From Treponema sp. (GTDB lineage: Bacteria > Spirochaetota > Spirochaetia > Treponematales > Breznakiellaceae): a DNA stretch of 7,684 bases. The translations under genes and the position numbers were made by a program. This document shows, piece by piece, positions 6,531-7,684 of this stretch. The notes under the pieces were generated by a model. It was not told the DNA's origin and did not search any database. It was given only the letters and a program-made list of their open reading frames with translations. Location of the stretch: contig WRAL01000061.1 of assembly GCA_009780285.1 (NCBI GenBank), positions 1-7,684 on the forward strand. Direction: 5' to 3'. Position 1 is the stretch's first letter. Every line of letters begins with the position of its first letter.

Positions 6531-7616
6531 ATAAAGGAAAAAATCGCGCGAGCCGTGGAGACATGCCTCGCCCTGCATCCCTGCGATCTGGAGCTTTTGT
6601 GGGACGAGCCGCTTTCCGCGCATTGCTCGTTCGAAGTGGGCGGGCCGGCGGACTGCCTGGCGCGGCCAAGCGGCGAGGGCTTTCCGGCCTTCGCCCCGGC
6701 GCTGCTCGCCCGCGCGCGCGCGCTGGGGATTCCGGCTTTTATTCTGGGCGGCGGCGCGAACGTCGTCCCTGCGGACGAAGGCTTTCGCGGCATTGTCCTT
6801 GACGCGTCGCTTTGGACCGGCGTCGTCGAGGATGACGGCGCTCGCCGGGAAGCCAGCGTCATCGAGGATGACGGCGCTCGCCGGGGTGCCGGCGAAATCC
6901 TGCGCTTCCGATCCGGCACGAGCCTTGACGACGCGGCGGACGCGGCCCTGGCCGCCGGGCTTTCCGGCCTTGAGTTTCTCGCCGGAATGCCTGGCGCCAT
7001 CGGCGGCGCCGTATGGATGAACGCCCGCGCTTACGGCCGGGATATAGCCGGCGCCCTGCTCGAGGCCGGCTGCGCGGACTACTCGCGCGATCCGCCGGCC
7101 TTTTTTACGCTGTCCAAGGACCTCCAGCGGTTCGGCTACAAGCGCAGCCCCTTTCAGGCGCTTCGCGCGCTTATATTGGAGGCGGCTTTCGCGCTTGAGC
7201 CCGGCGATCGCGAGCTGATGCGCGAGACAATGGAAGGGCATCGCCGCGATCGCCGGGAGAAGGGCCATTACCGCCTTCCCTCCGCCGGCTCGGCCTTCAA
7301 AAACGACCCGGCCTTCGGCGGCCCCACCGGAAAGATCGTCGACGAGCTGGGCCTGCGCGGGCTTTCCGTCGGCGGCGCGCAGGTGGCGCCCTGGCACGGC
7401 AACATCATCGTGAACGCCGGGGGCGCCACCGCGCGCGACATACGCGAGCTTGCGCGGGAGGTGGCGCGGCGGGTGAAGGAGGCGCGGGGCTTCGACCTTG
7501 AGCCGGAGATTATTTTTATGAGCGCCGTCTCCGCAGGAGACGCCGGCTCTGAAGGAGACGCCGGCTCTGAAGGAGCCGGCGGCTCCTGTGGAGCCGAGGG
7601 CTCCAAGGAGAGTTGA
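6531..7616 (+). CDS. murB: UDP-N-acetylenolpyruvoylglucosamine reductase (MurB)
   Basis: FAD enzyme that reduces UDP-GlcNAc-enolpyruvate to UDP-MurNAc in cytoplasmic peptidoglycan precursor synthesis. From the ATA at 6531 it has 361 residues. Family features in order are LSAHCSFEVGGPAD (28-41), ILGGGANVVPADEGFRGIVL (71-90) for FAD, and GLSGLEFLAGMPGAIGGAV (143-161). Then come FGYKRS (201-206), the active-site GSAFKN with Ser254 (253-258), GLRGLSVGGAQV (274-285), and LEPEII (323-328) with the late catalytic Glu. The usual FKNP is FKND here. Two tandem repeats lie inside the frame: 12 residues twice at 98-121, in a loop between FAD-domain strands, and hexapeptides from 336 to the end, beyond the normal MurB C-terminus. 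The ATA start follows a perfect Shine-Dalgarno; GTG at 6555 is the alternative. The frame is open far upstream only as antisense to cysS. Confidence 0.93.
   Translation: MKEKIARAVETCLALHPCDLELLWDEPLSAHCSFEVGGPADCLARPSGEGFPAFAPALLARARALGIPAFILGGGANVVPADEGFRGIVLDASLWTGVVEDDGARREASVIEDDGARRGAGEILRFRSGTSLDDAADAALAAGLSGLEFLAGMPGAIGGAVWMNARAYGRDIAGALLEAGCADYSRDPPAFFTLSKDLQRFGYKRSPFQALRALILEAAFALEPGDRELMRETMEGHRRDRREKGHYRLPSAGSAFKNDPAFGGPTGKIVDELGLRGLSVGGAQVAPWHGNIIVNAGGATARDIRELAREVARRVKEARGFDLEPEIIFMSAVSAGDAGSEGDAGSEGAGGSCGAEGSKES
6822..6893 (+). repeat. 36-bp in-frame tandem repeat inside murB
   Basis: Two units, 6822-6857 and 6858-6893, encode VVEDDGARREAS and VIEDDGARRGAG. The first 27 bases differ at one position (GTC/ATC); most change is in the last three codons. 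Each unit carries small palindromes: CGTCATC-gag-GATGACG (perfect in unit 2, 6857-6873) and GGCG-ct-CGCC. The repeat sits in a surface loop of the FAD domain. Confidence 0.85.
7536..7607 (+). repeat. 18-bp tandem repeats forming the MurB C-terminal tail
   Basis: Four codon-aligned 18-nt units start at 7536, 7554, 7572 and 7590. The first two are identical (GDAGSE each); the other two (GAGGSC, GAEGSK) have drifted. Units 3 and 4 each form a 6-bp GGAGCC/GGCTCC hairpin. The tail is low-complexity and acidic-neutral, beyond the conserved MurB end. Confidence 0.85.
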
Positions 7617-7641
7617 CAGCCGCGCGAATTTTTCGTAAGGT
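7613..7641 (+). promoter_or_regulatory. Candidate tRNA promoter overlapping the murB stop
   Basis: A perfect -35 TTGACA (7613-7618) contains the murB stop TGA. After 17 nt comes TAAGGT (7636-7641), which keeps the three most conserved -10 positions (TA...T). Transcription would start near 7648, about 8 nt before the tRNA 5' end. Confidence 0.55.
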
Positions 7642-7655
7642 AAGGCGATTAGTGG

Positions 7656-7684
7656 GAGAGACTAGCTCATCTGGATAGAGCGTC
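7656..7684 (+). tRNA. tRNA gene, 5' part only (possibly Arg)
   Basis: The last 29 nt read as the 5' end of a tRNA. They comprise a 7-nt acceptor strand GAGAGAC (7656-7662), U8-A9 (7663-7664), and D-stem GCTC/GAGC (7665-7668 and 7678-7681) with a GG-containing D-loop. G26 and the first two anticodon-stem bases (TC) follow. The anticodon lies beyond the edge. The GGATAGAGCGTC string is common in bacterial tRNA-Arg, but that identity is a guess. A TTGACA promoter lies just upstream. Confidence 0.78.

Noticed and set aside
6822..6893. Possible CRISPR-like repeat
   Set aside because: Only two units with no spacers, inside and in frame with murB; it is a coding tandem repeat.
6468..7397. Upstream in-frame extension of cysS (start at 7397)
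   Set aside because: It is antisense to murB; CysS proteins start at MNRPFIFYNTLS, and the added sequence has no domain.

Overview
The window looks like bacterial chromosome with two compositions. About 1-660 is AT-rich. The rest is strongly GC-rich, with heavy codon bias and long antisense shadow reading frames. The best guess at lineage is a spirochaete, perhaps a treponeme relative. The clues are an archaeal-type UMP kinase in a bacterium, two or three lipoproteins with loose lipoboxes, and a murB/cysS/ECF-sigma neighbourhood that I recall, unverified, from treponemes. This is an inference; no marker gene settles it.

Left part (1-852): a minus-strand lipoprotein gene of unknown function runs off the left edge. 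Behind it lies a roughly 470-bp stretch without a confident gene. It holds a candidate extended -10 promoter, A-tracts, an operator-like palindrome, a perfect 15-bp inverted repeat, and two stem-loop terminators belonging to the end of the next operon.

Centre (853-4869, minus strand): a tightly packed five-gene operon, read from right to left. It encodes an ECF sigma factor, a membrane-anchored zinc-finger anti-sigma factor, a small exported protein of unknown family, a large lipoprotein with two IPT/TIG domains and a transglutaminase-like domain, and an archaeal-type UMP kinase. All four junctions overlap (4, 14 and 4 nt) or are 1 nt apart, so translation is probably coupled. The first four genes look like a cell-envelope signalling module with its output. 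The nucleotide-metabolism gene at the end is the odd member. A strong intrinsic terminator lies 22 nt after it.

Right part (4974-7684): cysS (minus) and murB (plus) diverge from a 63-bp gap with overlapping candidate promoters. murB has a perfect Shine-Dalgarno sequence but no ATG/GTG/TTG at the right distance; the codon there is ATA. murB also carries two in-frame tandem repeats, one internal and one forming a C-terminal tail. A TTGACA box overlapping its stop codon appears to be the promoter of a tRNA gene cut by the right edge.

No CRISPR array, insertion sequence, phage gene or recognisable defence system was seen. The most unusual items are the transglutaminase-like lipoprotein lacking its catalytic cysteine within an ECF operon, the murB start and repeats, and the AT-rich lipoprotein locus.
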